From contig NZ_FMHW01000002.1 in assembly GCF_900090325.1 (NCBI RefSeq), forward strand, positions 4,217,001 through 4,281,000: DNA of 64,000 nt, read 5' to 3'. Position numbers and translations under genes: made by a program. The DNA is from Micromonospora pallida. Lineage in GTDB: Bacteria > Actinomycetota > Actinomycetes > Mycobacteriales > Micromonosporaceae. Of this stretch, positions 36,808 to 45,120 are shown one piece after another. The notes under the pieces were generated by a model. It searched no databases. It saw nothing but the letters and a program-made list of their open reading frames with translations, and was not told the origin of the DNA. Position 1 is the first letter of the stretch; each line of letters begins with the position of its first letter.

Positions 36808-38154
36808 TCAGGCGGTGAACCCGGCTGGACGGGCGGGCCGGAGCGCGCGGGCGACCGCCTCGGCCAGCGCGGGGATCTCCGCGTCGTCGAGCGGGCTGAC
36901 GGTGAGCCGGACCCCCGGGGGCGCGCCGAGCCGAAACAGCGCGCCGGGCGCGACCGCCCAGCCGGCGTCCCGCAGCGCGGTGACCACGCCGGTCTCGTCG
37001 GGCACCGGCAGCCAGACGTTGATGCCGCTACGGCCGTGGGCGATGACGTCGTGCCCGGCGAGCGCGGCGATCAGGGCGGTACGCCGCCGCTGGTAGTTCT
37101 CCCCCGCCCCGGCGACCAACTCGGTGGTCGACGGGTCGGCCCAGAGGGCCAACACCAGGCGTTGCAGCAGGGTGGAGACCCAGCCGGGGCCGACGCTCAT
37201 CCGGCCGGCGACCCGGGCGACGGTCGTCTCGTCCCCGGTGAGCAGGGCGAGTCGGAGATCCGGGCCGTAGGGCTTGCTCACCGAGCGGACGAAGCCCCAG
37301 GACGGGGTGGCGCCGGCCAGCGGGTGCAGCGGCAGGGGGGCCAGCTCGGCGGCGTGGTCGTCCTCGATGAGCAGCAGGTCGGAACGGCCGGCGAGCAGGG
37401 TGCGCAACGCCTGGGCCCGGTCGGCGGAGACGGCGGCCCCGGTCGGGTTCTGCGCCCGGCTGGTGACGATCAGGGCCCGCGCCCCGAGGGCCAGCGCGTC
37501 CCGGACTCCGGCCTCGGTCGGGCCGTCGTCGTCGACCGGCACGGCGACCGGCCGCAGGCCCAGCGCGGCGACCAGGTCGAGCAGGTTGGCCCAGCCCGGG
37601 TCCTCCACGGCCACCGGGTCACCCGGCCGTAGGTGGGCGGCGAGCAGGCGCTCGATGCCGTCGAGGGCCCCGCCGGTGACGGTGAGGCCGTCGACCGGGA
37701 CCCCGTCGGCGGTGAGTCGACGCCGCGCGGCCTCGGCCAGCTCGGGCAGGACGCCGGCCTTCGCGTAGCCCGTGGGTGGGCCGACCTCGTCGGCGAGCCG
37801 GGCCAGGTGCCGGCCGAGTGGTGGCAGCAGCCGTAGGTCGGGTTGGCCCCGGGAGAGATCGCGGACCCCGGGGGCCGGGGCCGGATACCGGGCGGAACGG
37901 CGGGTGGCGACCGGGGGTCGGGGACGGACCCGGGTGCCGTGCCGGCCGGCGGTCGCGACCAGTCCGCGTTGCCGTAGTTCCTGGTACGCCCGCGCGACGG
38001 TGGCCGGGCTGACCGCGAGGGTGGCGGCCAGGGTGCGGACCGAGGGCAGGGCCGTGTCGGACGGGAGCGCCCCGGTACGGATGCCCGACTCGACGCTGGC
38101 CGAGATCTCAGCCGCCGTTCCACCGGTGATCTGATAACGTACTGCCACAGTCAC
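36808..38154 (-). CDS. MocR-type regulator (GntR helix-turn-helix fused to PLP aminotransferase fold)
   Basis: A 448-residue MocR/PdxR family regulator. The GntR winged helix is at about 10-75 (ALPSVRTLAATLAVSPATVARAY). The fold-type I aminotransferase domain starts near 95 and has the PLP-binding lysine in SVSKPYGPDLRLALL. PLP or an amino-acid derivative is the usual effector. The GTG start at 38154 lies 32 bp from a divergent gene encoding an FMN-barrel/GNAT fusion, its probable target. Direct repeats in that gap are the likely operator. Confidence 0.9.
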   Translation of the reverse strand: MTVAVRYQITGGTAAEISASVESGIRTGALPSDTALPSVRTLAATLAVSPATVARAYQELRQRGLVATAGRHGTRVRPRPPVATRRSARYPAPAPGVRDLSRGQPDLRLLPPLGRHLARLADEVGPPTGYAKAGVLPELAEAARRRLTADGVPVDGLTVTGGALDGIERLLAAHLRPGDPVAVEDPGWANLLDLVAALGLRPVAVPVDDDGPTEAGVRDALALGARALIVTSRAQNPTGAAVSADRAQALRTLLAGRSDLLLIEDDHAAELAPLPLHPLAGATPSWGFVRSVSKPYGPDLRLALLTGDETTVARVAGRMSVGPGWVSTLLQRLVLALWADPSTTELVAGAGENYQRRRTALIAALAGHDVIAHGRSGINVWLPVPDETGVVTALRDAGWAVAPGALFRLGAPPGVRLTVSPLDDAEIPALAEAVARALRPARPAGFTA

Positions 38155-38165
38155 AGGAATGTACT
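38139..38165. promoter_or_regulatory. Candidate MocR operator: direct repeat in the divergent promoter
   Basis: AACGTACT and AATGTACT (GTACT at 38139 and 38161) are direct repeats exactly 22 bp apart, two helical turns, overlapping the GTG of the regulator and the promoter gap. MocR proteins bind direct repeats, so autoregulation is expected. Confidence 0.5.
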
Positions 38166-38186
38166 AGAACAAAGGCGGGATGTCAC

Positions 38187-39431
38187 ATGTACACGCCGAC
38201 CGCCCGGACCACCCCCACCCGCCTCCGGGAGCGGACGAGCCACGACCGCGCCGCCGCGCACGCCGTGCTGGACGAGGCGTACCACTGCACTCTCGGGTTC
38301 ACCGTCGACGGCGAACCGCGCCTGCTCCCCACCCTCCACGTCCGCGTCGGCGACACCCTCTACCTGCACGGCTCCACCGGCAGCCGGCCCCTGTTGGCCG
38401 CCCGGGAGCCGGCCGGACTGCCGATCTGCGTCAGCGTCACCCTGCTCGACGGGCTGGTCTACGCCCGCTCCCAGTTCCACCACAGCGCCAACTACCGCTC
38501 GGTGGTCGCGCACGGGGTCGCGCGGTTGGTCACCGACGCGGCCGAGAAGTCCGCCGTGCTGACCGCGCTGGTGGAGAAGGTCGGCGCTGGCCGCAGCGCG
38601 GAGAGCCGCCCGCCGAGCCGGAAGGAGCTGGCCGAGACGGCCGTGCTGGCGTTGCCGCTGCGGGAGGTCTCGGTCCGCGCCCGCACCGGCGGGGTCAGCG
38701 AGGAGCCGGCCGACCTGGCCCTGCCGTACTGGGCCGGGGTGGTGCCGCTCCGGCTGGCCCCGGGGCTCCCCGAGTCGGACGCCGGCGTCACCGCGTCGGT
38801 CCCGACGTACCTGCGCCCACCCCGCTCGCCGTGGCTCGATCCGGTACCGATGCGCGGCGCTCACGTGCTGCTGGAGCCCCTCGACCTGGCCCACGCCGAC
38901 GAGCTGTTCGACGCCACCGACGACCCGGAGGTCTGGCGACACCTGGGCAGCCCCCGGCCGGCGGACGCCACCGGCGTACGCGAGCTGGTCGCGGAGGCGC
39001 TCGCGGCCCACCACCGGGGCGGGCGGGTGCCGTGGGTGCAGCGCTGCGCGGTGACCGGCGCGGTGATCGGCACCACGTCCTACTACGAGGTCGACCCCGA
39101 CCGTGGGGCGGTGGCCATCGGCTACACCTTCCTCGGTCGCCCCTGGTGGCGCAGCGCGGTCAACACCGAGGCGAAGCTGCTGCTGCTCACCCGGGCGTTC
39201 GAGGAGTTGGGGGCACGCCGGGTGGTCTGGCACACCGACATCCGCAACGAACGCTCACAGCGGGCCATCGAACGGCTCGGCACGACCCGGGAGGGGGTGC
39301 TCCGAATGCACCGGCAGCGCCCCGACGGCTCCTGGCGGGACACCGTCCAGTATTCGATGATCGTCGACGAGTGGCCGGAAGCACAGCGCCAGCTGCGGGA
39401 AAGGCTTCGTTCGGGGGCCGCGATGGCGTGA
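38187..39431 (+). CDS. Fusion of pyridoxamine-phosphate-oxidase-like FMN split barrel and GNAT acetyltransferase
   Basis: A 414-residue two-domain protein. The N-terminal half (about 10-215) is an FMN-binding split barrel of the Nim/PNPOx-like type: LDEAYHCTLGFTVDGEPRLLPTL, TLYLHGSTGSRPL, FHHSANYRSVV. The C-terminal half (about 225-400) is a GNAT of the RimJ type: GAHVLLEPLDLAHADELFDA, YTFLGRPWWRSAVNTEAKLLLL, NERSQRAIERLGTTREGV. Chemistry of the pair is unknown; detoxification by reduction and acetylation is one idea. It is divergent from the MocR gene and followed by a LysE exporter 10 bp later. Confidence 0.88.
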   Translation: MYTPTARTTPTRLRERTSHDRAAAHAVLDEAYHCTLGFTVDGEPRLLPTLHVRVGDTLYLHGSTGSRPLLAAREPAGLPICVSVTLLDGLVYARSQFHHSANYRSVVAHGVARLVTDAAEKSAVLTALVEKVGAGRSAESRPPSRKELAETAVLALPLREVSVRARTGGVSEEPADLALPYWAGVVPLRLAPGLPESDAGVTASVPTYLRPPRSPWLDPVPMRGAHVLLEPLDLAHADELFDATDDPEVWRHLGSPRPADATGVRELVAEALAAHHRGGRVPWVQRCAVTGAVIGTTSYYEVDPDRGAVAIGYTFLGRPWWRSAVNTEAKLLLLTRAFEELGARRVVWHTDIRNERSQRAIERLGTTREGVLRMHRQRPDGSWRDTVQYSMIVDEWPEAQRQLRERLRSGAAMA

Positions 39432-39441
39432 TGATGGCCGC

Positions 39442-40101
39442 GTGCTGGGCATCACCGACTTCTGGACATTTGTGCTGGGTACCGTGGCGATCATTCTGTT
39501 GCCCGGACCCAACTCGCTCTTCGTGCTCTCGGCCGCCGCGCGGCGCGGCGTGGGCGCCGGCTACCGGGCCGCCGCCGGGGTGGTCGTCGGCGACGCCGTG
39601 CTCATGGTCCTCTCCGCGGCCGGGGTGGCCTCGCTGCTCACCGCGTACCCACCGCTCTTCCTGGTGATCAAGTACGCCGGCGCGGCGTACCTCGGCTATG
39701 TGGGTCTGGCCATGCTGCGCGGTGCCTGGCGGCGGTGGCGTACCCGCCACGACCCGGCCGCGCCGCGCCTGTTGGCCGCTCCAGAGCCGGCGGCGATCCG
39801 CGCGCCGTTCCGGCGGGCCCTGGTGGTCAGCCTGATCAACCCGAAGGCGATCCTCTTCTTCGTCTCCTTCTTCATCCAGTTCGTCGACCCGACCTACCCC
39901 TGGCCGGCGCTCTCCTTCCTGGCGCTCGGCCTGGTCGTCCAGGTGACCAGCGTGCTGTACCTGACCGCGTTGATCTTCGCCGGCACCTTCCTGGCCACCC
40001 AGTTCCGGGCCCGCCGCCGGCTGGCCGTCACCGCCACCACCGGCGTCGCGGCGCTCTTCCTGGGCTTCAGTTTCAAGCTCGCCACCGCCACCGCCGGCTG
40101 A
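39442..40101 (+). CDS. LysE/RhtB family exporter
   Basis: A 219-residue membrane protein of the LysE superfamily, with about six helices. Signature segments are LLPGPNSLFVLSAAARRG and NPKAILFFVSFFIQFV. It exports amino acids or small metabolites. It starts (GTG) 10 bp after the FMN-barrel/GNAT gene and is probably cotranscribed, so it may export that enzyme's product. Confidence 0.88.
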   Translation: MLGITDFWTFVLGTVAIILLPGPNSLFVLSAAARRGVGAGYRAAAGVVVGDAVLMVLSAAGVASLLTAYPPLFLVIKYAGAAYLGYVGLAMLRGAWRRWRTRHDPAAPRLLAAPEPAAIRAPFRRALVVSLINPKAILFFVSFFIQFVDPTYPWPALSFLALGLVVQVTSVLYLTALIFAGTFLATQFRARRRLAVTATTGVAALFLGFSFKLATATAG

Positions 40102-40120
40102 GCCCGGGGCCACCGGCGGC

Positions 40121-40180
40121 CGCGCGGCCGAGCAAAGGCCGACGCCGCCGAGCAGAGGCCGCCCCGGCCGAGTAGGGGCC
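40121..40180. repeat. 20-bp-period tandem repeat
   Basis: Three related units end in AGCAAAGGCC, AGCAGAGGCC and AGTAGGGGCC at 40131, 40151 and 40171, exactly 20 bp apart, between the convergent LysE and Spo0M-like genes. Confidence 0.65.
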
Positions 40181-40232
40181 GCGCGGACGCCGCCGACCCG
40201 GCGCACGGCCGGGCAGGGGCACCCCGCCGCGC

Positions 40233-41156
40233 TCAGGTGCCGTCGCCGGATCCGCCGCCGATGCCGGGGCCACCGGCGGTGCCGCCCAGCCCCTCCCCCG
40301 GTGCCACCGGGCGGTCGGGCGGGCGGCTGACGTGGGCCGACCTGGTGATCCGGGCCGACCAGTAGGCGTGCGCCGCCGCCTCGGCGTGCCGGTTGACCGC
40401 CTGCCGCAGCCAGCCGTCGACCAGACTCACCCAGTCCCGCTGGCCGGCGTCGACGTGCCACACCTTGAACCGGCTGATGCTCTGGTGGGTCACCCCGGCC
40501 AGGGAGAGCCGGCGGTCCAGCCAGAGGATCACCTCGAGGGCGGCCCGGTCCGCCACGAAGATCAGTTCCAGTTCGGTGACCGGACCGGCGTAGAGCGGCG
40601 CCACCCAGTAGTTGATCCGCTGATGGAAGGGGAGGGTCTGGGTCACCCCGGGCAGCCGGCCGGCCTGGAGTCCGGCCTGCCGCAGGGTGAAGCCGAGGGT
40701 GTCCAGGGCCGCCAGCACGTGCTGCTGGCTCGGGAGCGGGTGGACGAAGACCGGCACCATCGCGCCCTGGTCGAGCAGTCCGTCCAGGGCCACCTCGGTG
40801 CGCAGCCCCATCCGGAGACTGAGCAGCGGCACCCCGCCGAAGATGTTGACCGGCGTCTCCCAGGGCAGTGGCAGCGCGAAGGCCACCGACCGCCGCCGCC
40901 CGGCCGGCAGGACGAACCCGCCGGCCACCGCCGCCTGGTGGAACTGCACCAGGCGGCGGGGCTGGCCGGGGTCGTCCGGTTCGACCGTGCTGACCAGGCC
41001 CAGCCGGATGTGCCCCACCGGCACGTCGGTCGAGGCGGCGGTGAGCGTCACCCGCCCCGGCAGTCGTAGGCCGGGGCGGGTGCTCGGGTTGGTCACGGAG
41101 GTGTGCACGGTCAGTCCGGTCCCGCCGGACTCCGGTGACACCCCCGTGAACCGCAC
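40233..41156 (-). CDS. Spo0M-like sporulation-control protein (arrestin fold)
   Basis: A 307-residue protein of the Spo0M family, with an arrestin-like N-terminal region (VTLTAASTDVPVGHIRLGLV, RRRSVAFALPLPWETPVNIF) and a C-terminal region YWVAPLYAGPVTELELIFVAD. The last 40 residues are Gly/Pro-rich. In Bacillus Spo0M affects entry into sporulation; role here is unknown. It starts (GTG 41156) 8 bp after the stop of a CNNM/CBS gene, so the three genes 40233-43569 form an operon. Confidence 0.8.
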   Translation of the reverse strand: MRFTGVSPESGGTGLTVHTSVTNPSTRPGLRLPGRVTLTAASTDVPVGHIRLGLVSTVEPDDPGQPRRLVQFHQAAVAGGFVLPAGRRRSVAFALPLPWETPVNIFGGVPLLSLRMGLRTEVALDGLLDQGAMVPVFVHPLPSQQHVLAALDTLGFTLRQAGLQAGRLPGVTQTLPFHQRINYWVAPLYAGPVTELELIFVADRAALEVILWLDRRLSLAGVTHQSISRFKVWHVDAGQRDWVSLVDGWLRQAVNRHAEAAAHAYWSARITRSAHVSRPPDRPVAPGEGLGGTAGGPGIGGGSGDGT

Positions 41157-41164
41157 CCCTCGCC

Positions 41165-42229
41165 CTACCGCATCCGTCGCCCGCGCGGCACCGGGTCGGT
41201 CTCGTCGTCGAACTCGCCGATGACCTCCTCGAGAAGGTCCTCCAGCGCCACGAACCCGATCGGACGGGTCGGTCCGCCGCCGTTGCGCACCAGCGCGAGC
41301 TGCGCCTGCACGCCCCGCATCGCGGCCACCGCCTCGGTGACCGAGGCCGTCGCGGGCAGGGTGAAGGCGTCGGCCATCAGCTCACCGGCGGTCGCCGACC
41401 GGCCGGTCGTGGTGACCCGGACCGCCTCCCGTACGTGCACCAGGCCCACCACGTCGCCGGCCGGGTCGACCACCGCCAGGCGGGAGCGCCCGCTGTCCCG
41501 GGAGACCTCCTCGATCCGCTCGGCGGGGTCGTCCCGGCGTACCGTGACGATCTGCCCGAACGGTTCCATGACGTCGGAGACCTTGGTGCGCTGCAACTCC
41601 AGCATGCTGGTGAGCATCTGGTGCTGTTCGGCGCCGAGCAGCCCGTGCTCACGGGACTGCTCCAGCAGCATGCGCAGCTCCTCCGGGCCGTGCACCTGGG
41701 CGAGCTGGTCCTGCGGGTTGACCCGGACCAGCCGCAGGATCGCGTTGGCCACCGCGTTGAGCAGCGACAGCACCGGTCGGGCCACCCGGGCGAAGGCCCG
41801 GAACGGCAGGGCCAGCAGCAGCGCCGAGCGCTCCGCGTCGGTGATCGCCCACGACTTCGGCGCCATCTCGCCGACCACCAGGTGCAGGAAGGTGACCAGC
41901 GACAGCGCGAAGACCAGGGCGATCACATGGCTGGCCGTCGTCGGCAGGCCGACCGCGTGCAGCAGCGGGCTGAGCAGGTGCTCGATCGCCGGTTCGGCGA
42001 GCGCGCCCAGCCCCAGCGTGCAGAGGGTGATGCCGAGCTGCGCGCCGGCCAGCATCAGGGAGAGCTCCCGGACGCCGTCCAGCGCCGCCCGGGCCGCCCG
42101 GCCACCGCCCACCGCCGCCTGTTCGAGGCGGTACCGCTTGCTGGCCACCAGGGCGAACTCGGCGGCCACGAAGAACCCGTTCAGGGCGAGCAGCACGACC
42201 GAGGTGATCAGTGCGAATCCGGCGCTCAT
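41165..42229 (-). CDS. CNNM/CBS-domain membrane protein (CorB-like, HlyC/CorC family)
   Basis: A 354-residue protein with an N-terminal CNNM (DUF21) membrane domain of three to four helices (ALITSVVLLALNGFFVAAEF, VFALSLVTFLHLVVGEMAPK), then two CBS domains (MEPFGQIVTVRRDDPAERI, ELMADAFTLPATASVTEAVA). The family includes magnesium exporters of the CorB/CorC and CNNM type. The usual C-terminal CorC_HlyC domain is absent, unlike its neighbour. Its start overlaps the upstream gene by 4 nt. Confidence 0.88.
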   Translation of the reverse strand: MSAGFALITSVVLLALNGFFVAAEFALVASKRYRLEQAAVGGGRAARAALDGVRELSLMLAGAQLGITLCTLGLGALAEPAIEHLLSPLLHAVGLPTTASHVIALVFALSLVTFLHLVVGEMAPKSWAITDAERSALLLALPFRAFARVARPVLSLLNAVANAILRLVRVNPQDQLAQVHGPEELRMLLEQSREHGLLGAEQHQMLTSMLELQRTKVSDVMEPFGQIVTVRRDDPAERIEEVSRDSGRSRLAVVDPAGDVVGLVHVREAVRVTTTGRSATAGELMADAFTLPATASVTEAVAAMRGVQAQLALVRNGGGPTRPIGFVALEDLLEEVIGEFDDETDPVPRGRRMR

Positions 42230-43569
42230 GCGGCCACCTCGCTGGTGCCGGTGACCCGCAGCCGGACGGAGTCGGCGACGTGCCGGTCCACCGCGAGCAC
42301 CTCGACCAGGGCACGCGGGGCGACCTCGCCGTCCTCGGCGGGCAGGCCGATCTCCAACAGGTCACCCACCTCGGGGACCCGGCCCAGTTCCCGCATGACC
42401 AGCCCGGAGAGGGTGTCGTACTCGGGACGCTCGGGCAGCGCGATGCCGGTGCTGTCGGCCACCTCGTCGATCCGCCAGCGGGCCGGGACCACCCAGGATC
42501 CGTCGTCCTGTCGGGCGGGGGCGCGTTCCGGCGGGTCGTCCTCGTCCCGGATCGGGCCGACCAGTTCCTCGGCGATGTCCTCCAGCGAGATCACGCCGGC
42601 GAACCCGCCGTACTCGTCGACCACGCAGGCGAGCTGCCGGTGCCCGACCCGCAGCCGGTCCAGCACCGTCGGCAACGGCAGCGTCTCCGGCACCAGCAGC
42701 GGCGGGACGGCCACCGCGCTCACCGGCGTGGTGGCGCGCTTGGCCGGGGGTACGCCGAGCACGTCGGCGATCCCGACCACGCCGACCAGGTCGTCGACGC
42801 CCTCGGCGCCCCGGACCGGGAACCGGGAGTGGCCGGTGTCGAGCAGCGCCACCACCCGGCTGATCGGTTCGTCGGCCCGGACGGTGTGCACGTCGACCCG
42901 GGGCACCATGGCCTCCCCGGCGGTCAGCTCCCGGAAGTCCAGCCCCCGGTCGAGCAGGTCGGACATGGCCGCGTCGAGGTGTCCCTCCTCGCGGGACTCG
43001 GCGATGATCTGCTCCAGGTCCTCCGGGGTGGCCCCGCTGGGCAGTTCCTCGATCGGCTCGATGCCGACCCGTCGGAGCAGTCGTACCGCGGCCCGGTCGA
43101 AGAGCTTGATCAACGGACCGGCCACGGCGAGGTAGATCAGGGTGGAACGGCTCAGGGCCCGGGCCAGCTGCTCAGGCCGGGCGATGGCGAGGTTCTTCGG
43201 GGCCAGCTCACCGAGGACCATCTGCACGACGGTCGCGATGATCAGGGCCAGCGCCACCGACAGCGGAAGACTGACCGCGGTGGAGACCCCGACGCCGCCG
43301 AGCAGTTCGGCCAGGCCGGCGCCGAGGTACGGCTCGGCGGCGTACCCGACGAGCAGGGCGGTGACGGTGATGCCGAGCTGCGCGCCGGAGAGCATGAAGG
43401 ACAACCGGCTGGTGACCTGTAGGGCGCGGGCGGCGGCCTGGTCGCCGTCGTCGGCCAGTTGACGGAGCTTGCCGCGGTCGACGGCGACGTAGCCGAACTC
43501 CTGGGCCACGAAGTAGCCGGTAGCGGCGGTAAGAACGATGATCAGGGCGAGTCCGACGACGATCAACAC
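42226..43569 (-). CDS. CNNM/CBS/CorC_HlyC membrane protein
   Basis: A 447-residue paralogue of the next gene with full architecture: CNNM membrane domain (about 1-200, IIVLTAATGYFVAQEFGYV), two CBS domains (MVPRVDVHTVRADEPISRVV, LPLPTVLDRLRVGHRQLACV) and a C-terminal CorC_HlyC domain (about 350-440). The phrase VVDEYGGFAGVISLEDIAEE is diagnostic. A divalent-cation (Mg2+) exporter role is inferred. ATG overlap with the smaller paralogue suggests a heteromeric pair. Confidence 0.9.
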   Translation of the reverse strand: MLIVVGLALIIVLTAATGYFVAQEFGYVAVDRGKLRQLADDGDQAAARALQVTSRLSFMLSGAQLGITVTALLVGYAAEPYLGAGLAELLGGVGVSTAVSLPLSVALALIIATVVQMVLGELAPKNLAIARPEQLARALSRSTLIYLAVAGPLIKLFDRAAVRLLRRVGIEPIEELPSGATPEDLEQIIAESREEGHLDAAMSDLLDRGLDFRELTAGEAMVPRVDVHTVRADEPISRVVALLDTGHSRFPVRGAEGVDDLVGVVGIADVLGVPPAKRATTPVSAVAVPPLLVPETLPLPTVLDRLRVGHRQLACVVDEYGGFAGVISLEDIAEELVGPIRDEDDPPERAPARQDDGSWVVPARWRIDEVADSTGIALPERPEYDTLSGLVMRELGRVPEVGDLLEIGLPAEDGEVAPRALVEVLAVDRHVADSVRLRVTGTSEVAA

Positions 43570-43608
43570 GGGAGGCTCAGGGCTCCCGACGTCGCGGCGG
43601 CTAGGGAA

Positions 43609-43627
43609 GGCCGGGTCGTACCCGGCC
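43609..43627 (-). terminator. Hairpin between the mrp operon and the CNNM operon
   Basis: GGCCGGGT-CGT-ACCCGGCC, an 8-bp perfect stem, lies 93 bp beyond the mrpG stop and 40 bp before the CNNM gene start on the same strand. It could end mrp transcription or act in the CNNM leader. Confidence 0.5.
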
Positions 43628-43719
43628 GGCTACTGCTGCCCTCCTGGGCAGAAGAGTCGATCATGCGGCCATTTTATCGGCCATGGCTGTGTGCTGGCTA
43701 AATGTCGGGGGAAGCGGTT

Positions 43720-44055
43720 TCACTGTTCGGCGAGTTCATCGACGTCGAGCAGGTCCCGGTCGAGGCGGTCGGACCGGTAGGCGGCCCGACCGATCATCTG
43801 CGCGGTGACCGGCGCGGTGACGAGTTGGAAGAGCCCGACCAGCAGAAGCATGCCCAGGTCGGTACGGCTGCGCAGCCGCAGGGCCAGCCCCAGCAGGATC
43901 AGCAGCACCCCCAGCACCTGCGGTTTGGTGACGGCGTGCATCCGGTCCAGGGTGCTCGGCAGGCGCAGCACCCCGATCCCGGCGGCCAGGCTGAGCAGCG
44001 CCCCGCCCACCAGGCAGCCGGCGGCAACCATGTCGGCCAGGTCGGTGACGGTCAC
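43720..44055 (-). CDS. mrpG: Na+/H+ antiporter subunit MrpG
   Basis: A 111-residue subunit with three helices (AAGCLVGGALLSLAAGIGVL, VLGVLLILLGLALRL, VGLFQLVTAPVTAQM) and the family words RLPSTLDRMHAVTK. It is the last gene of the mrp operon. GTG at 44055 has GGGGAGGAG just upstream. The first 47 bp of the gene region exist twice, so an upstream copy of its first codons forms a separate mini-frame (44102-44052). Confidence 0.92.
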   Translation of the reverse strand: MTVTDLADMVAAGCLVGGALLSLAAGIGVLRLPSTLDRMHAVTKPQVLGVLLILLGLALRLRSRTDLGMLLLVGLFQLVTAPVTAQMIGRAAYRSDRLDRDLLDVDELAEQ

Positions 44056-44113
44056 AACTCCTCCCCGGCGGCAACCATGTCGGCCAGGTCGGTGGCGGTC
44101 ACGACTCCTCCCC
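44020..44113. repeat. 47-bp tandem duplication across the mrpF/mrpG junction
   Basis: Units 44020-44066 and 44067-44113 are adjacent and differ at three or fewer positions. Each holds the ribosome binding site GGGGAGGAG, a GTGACC start and the codons for TDLADM. The unit length is not a multiple of three. Confidence 0.9.
44052..44102 (-). CDS. 16-codon mini-gene created by duplication between mrpF and mrpG
   Basis: GTG at 44102 overlaps the mrpF stop (GTGA) and reads MTATDLADMVAAGEEL, ending in a TGA at 44052-44054 that overlaps the mrpG start (TTGTGACC). Its first ten residues copy the N-terminus of MrpG with one change. It has its own GGGGAGGAG. Whether it is translated or only relays ribosomes is unknown. 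Confidence 0.5.
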   Translation of the reverse strand: MTATDLADMVAAGEEL

Positions 44114-44362
44114 GGCGGCGAACCGGACCAGGGCCACCGAGCCGAGGAAGCCGAGCAGCGCCAGCACCACCAGCACCGGCAGGGTGCTGGTGCGGCGGTG
44201 CACCGCCGCCTCGGCGCCCACCGCGGCGATCATGGTGGCCAGCAGCAGTTCCGTGGCGACCAGCCGGTCGAGCAGGGTCGGGCCACGCACGATCCGGGCC
44301 AGCGCGAGCAGCACGGTGACGGAAAGCAGGACGGTGACGCCGACGGTCACGGCCAGGTTCAC
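44099..44362 (-). CDS. mrpF: Na+/H+ antiporter subunit MrpF
   Basis: An 87-residue subunit with three helices: VGVTVLLSVTVLLALARIV, LLDRLVATELLLATMIAAV and LPVLVVLALLGFLGSVALVR. The RGPTLLDR stretch is the family signature. The GTG start at 44362 overlaps the end of mrpE by 4 nt. Confidence 0.92.
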   Translation of the reverse strand: MNLAVTVGVTVLLSVTVLLALARIVRGPTLLDRLVATELLLATMIAAVGAEAAVHRRTSTLPVLVVLALLGFLGSVALVRFAAGEES

Positions 44363-45120
44363 GGGGCGGTTCCTTCCTCGGTGGCGGGACGGGCCGTCAG
44401 CAGCCGGACCTCGGCGGGCGAGCCGACCGCCCGGACGACGCGTCGCTCGACGTCCCGGATGCGCTGGCGGGTACGGGTCAGGTCCGCTGCTCCCCGGACG
44501 TCGAGGACGTGGACGTAGAGCAGCCCGGCGCCCCGGTCGACGTCGACGATCAGGCTGCCCGGCACGAGGGTGAGCACCTCGGCGGTGAGGGTCAGGTTCA
44601 GGTCGGTGCGTACCCGCAGCCGGACCGCGATGATCGCGCTGCGCGGCCGGTACCCGGGTCGGACGGCCACCCAGGCGACGTGGATGCTGGCGCCGACCAG
44701 TTGGCCGGCGAACCGCACCGCGAAGCGCAGCAGCGCGCCGGGGCGCAGTCGGCTCTCCAGGGTGACCGGTGGCAGCGGGAAGAACACCAGCACCGTCGCC
44801 GCGACGGCCACCCCGCCGATCAGGTTGCCGAGGGTGAACCGCCCCCAGAGCAGGTTCCAGATGAACACCATCCAGCCGGCGGCGATCGCCCGTTCCCGCC
44901 AACGGGCCGCCCGGGCACGTCCCGGGGACGTCCCGGGGATCAACCTCCGGCGCGGACCGGACGCGGGCGTGCGGGCAGCGGCCGCGCCGGGCTCGGGCGT
45001 ACCGGCAGAAGCCGGCCCGGAGGCGGGCCTTCCGGCGGAGGCCGGTCCGGACGCACGTCCGCCCGCAGCGGCCGGGTCTGGCTCGGGCGTACCGGGTGAT
45101 ACCGGGTCGTCCGGGTTCAC
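44359..45120 (-). CDS. mrpE: Na+/H+ antiporter subunit MrpE with Pro/Ala repeat extension
   Basis: A 253-residue subunit. Residues 1-60 are a low-complexity extension with repeats of the type GRPASGPASAG, not usual in MrpE (about 160 residues). The conserved part starts near ERAIAAGWMVFIWNLLWGRF, with VRPGYRPRSAIIAVRLRVRT and LTLVPGSLIVDVDRG. The GTG at 45120 overlaps the mrpD stop; an internal start could give the standard length, but no clear ribosome binding site was found. Confidence 0.88.
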   Translation of the reverse strand: MNPDDPVSPGTPEPDPAAAGGRASGPASAGRPASGPASAGTPEPGAAAARTPASGPRRRLIPGTSPGRARAARWRERAIAAGWMVFIWNLLWGRFTLGNLIGGVAVAATVLVFFPLPPVTLESRLRPGALLRFAVRFAGQLVGASIHVAWVAVRPGYRPRSAIIAVRLRVRTDLNLTLTAEVLTLVPGSLIVDVDRGAGLLYVHVLDVRGAADLTRTRQRIRDVERRVVRAVGSPAEVRLLTARPATEEGTAP

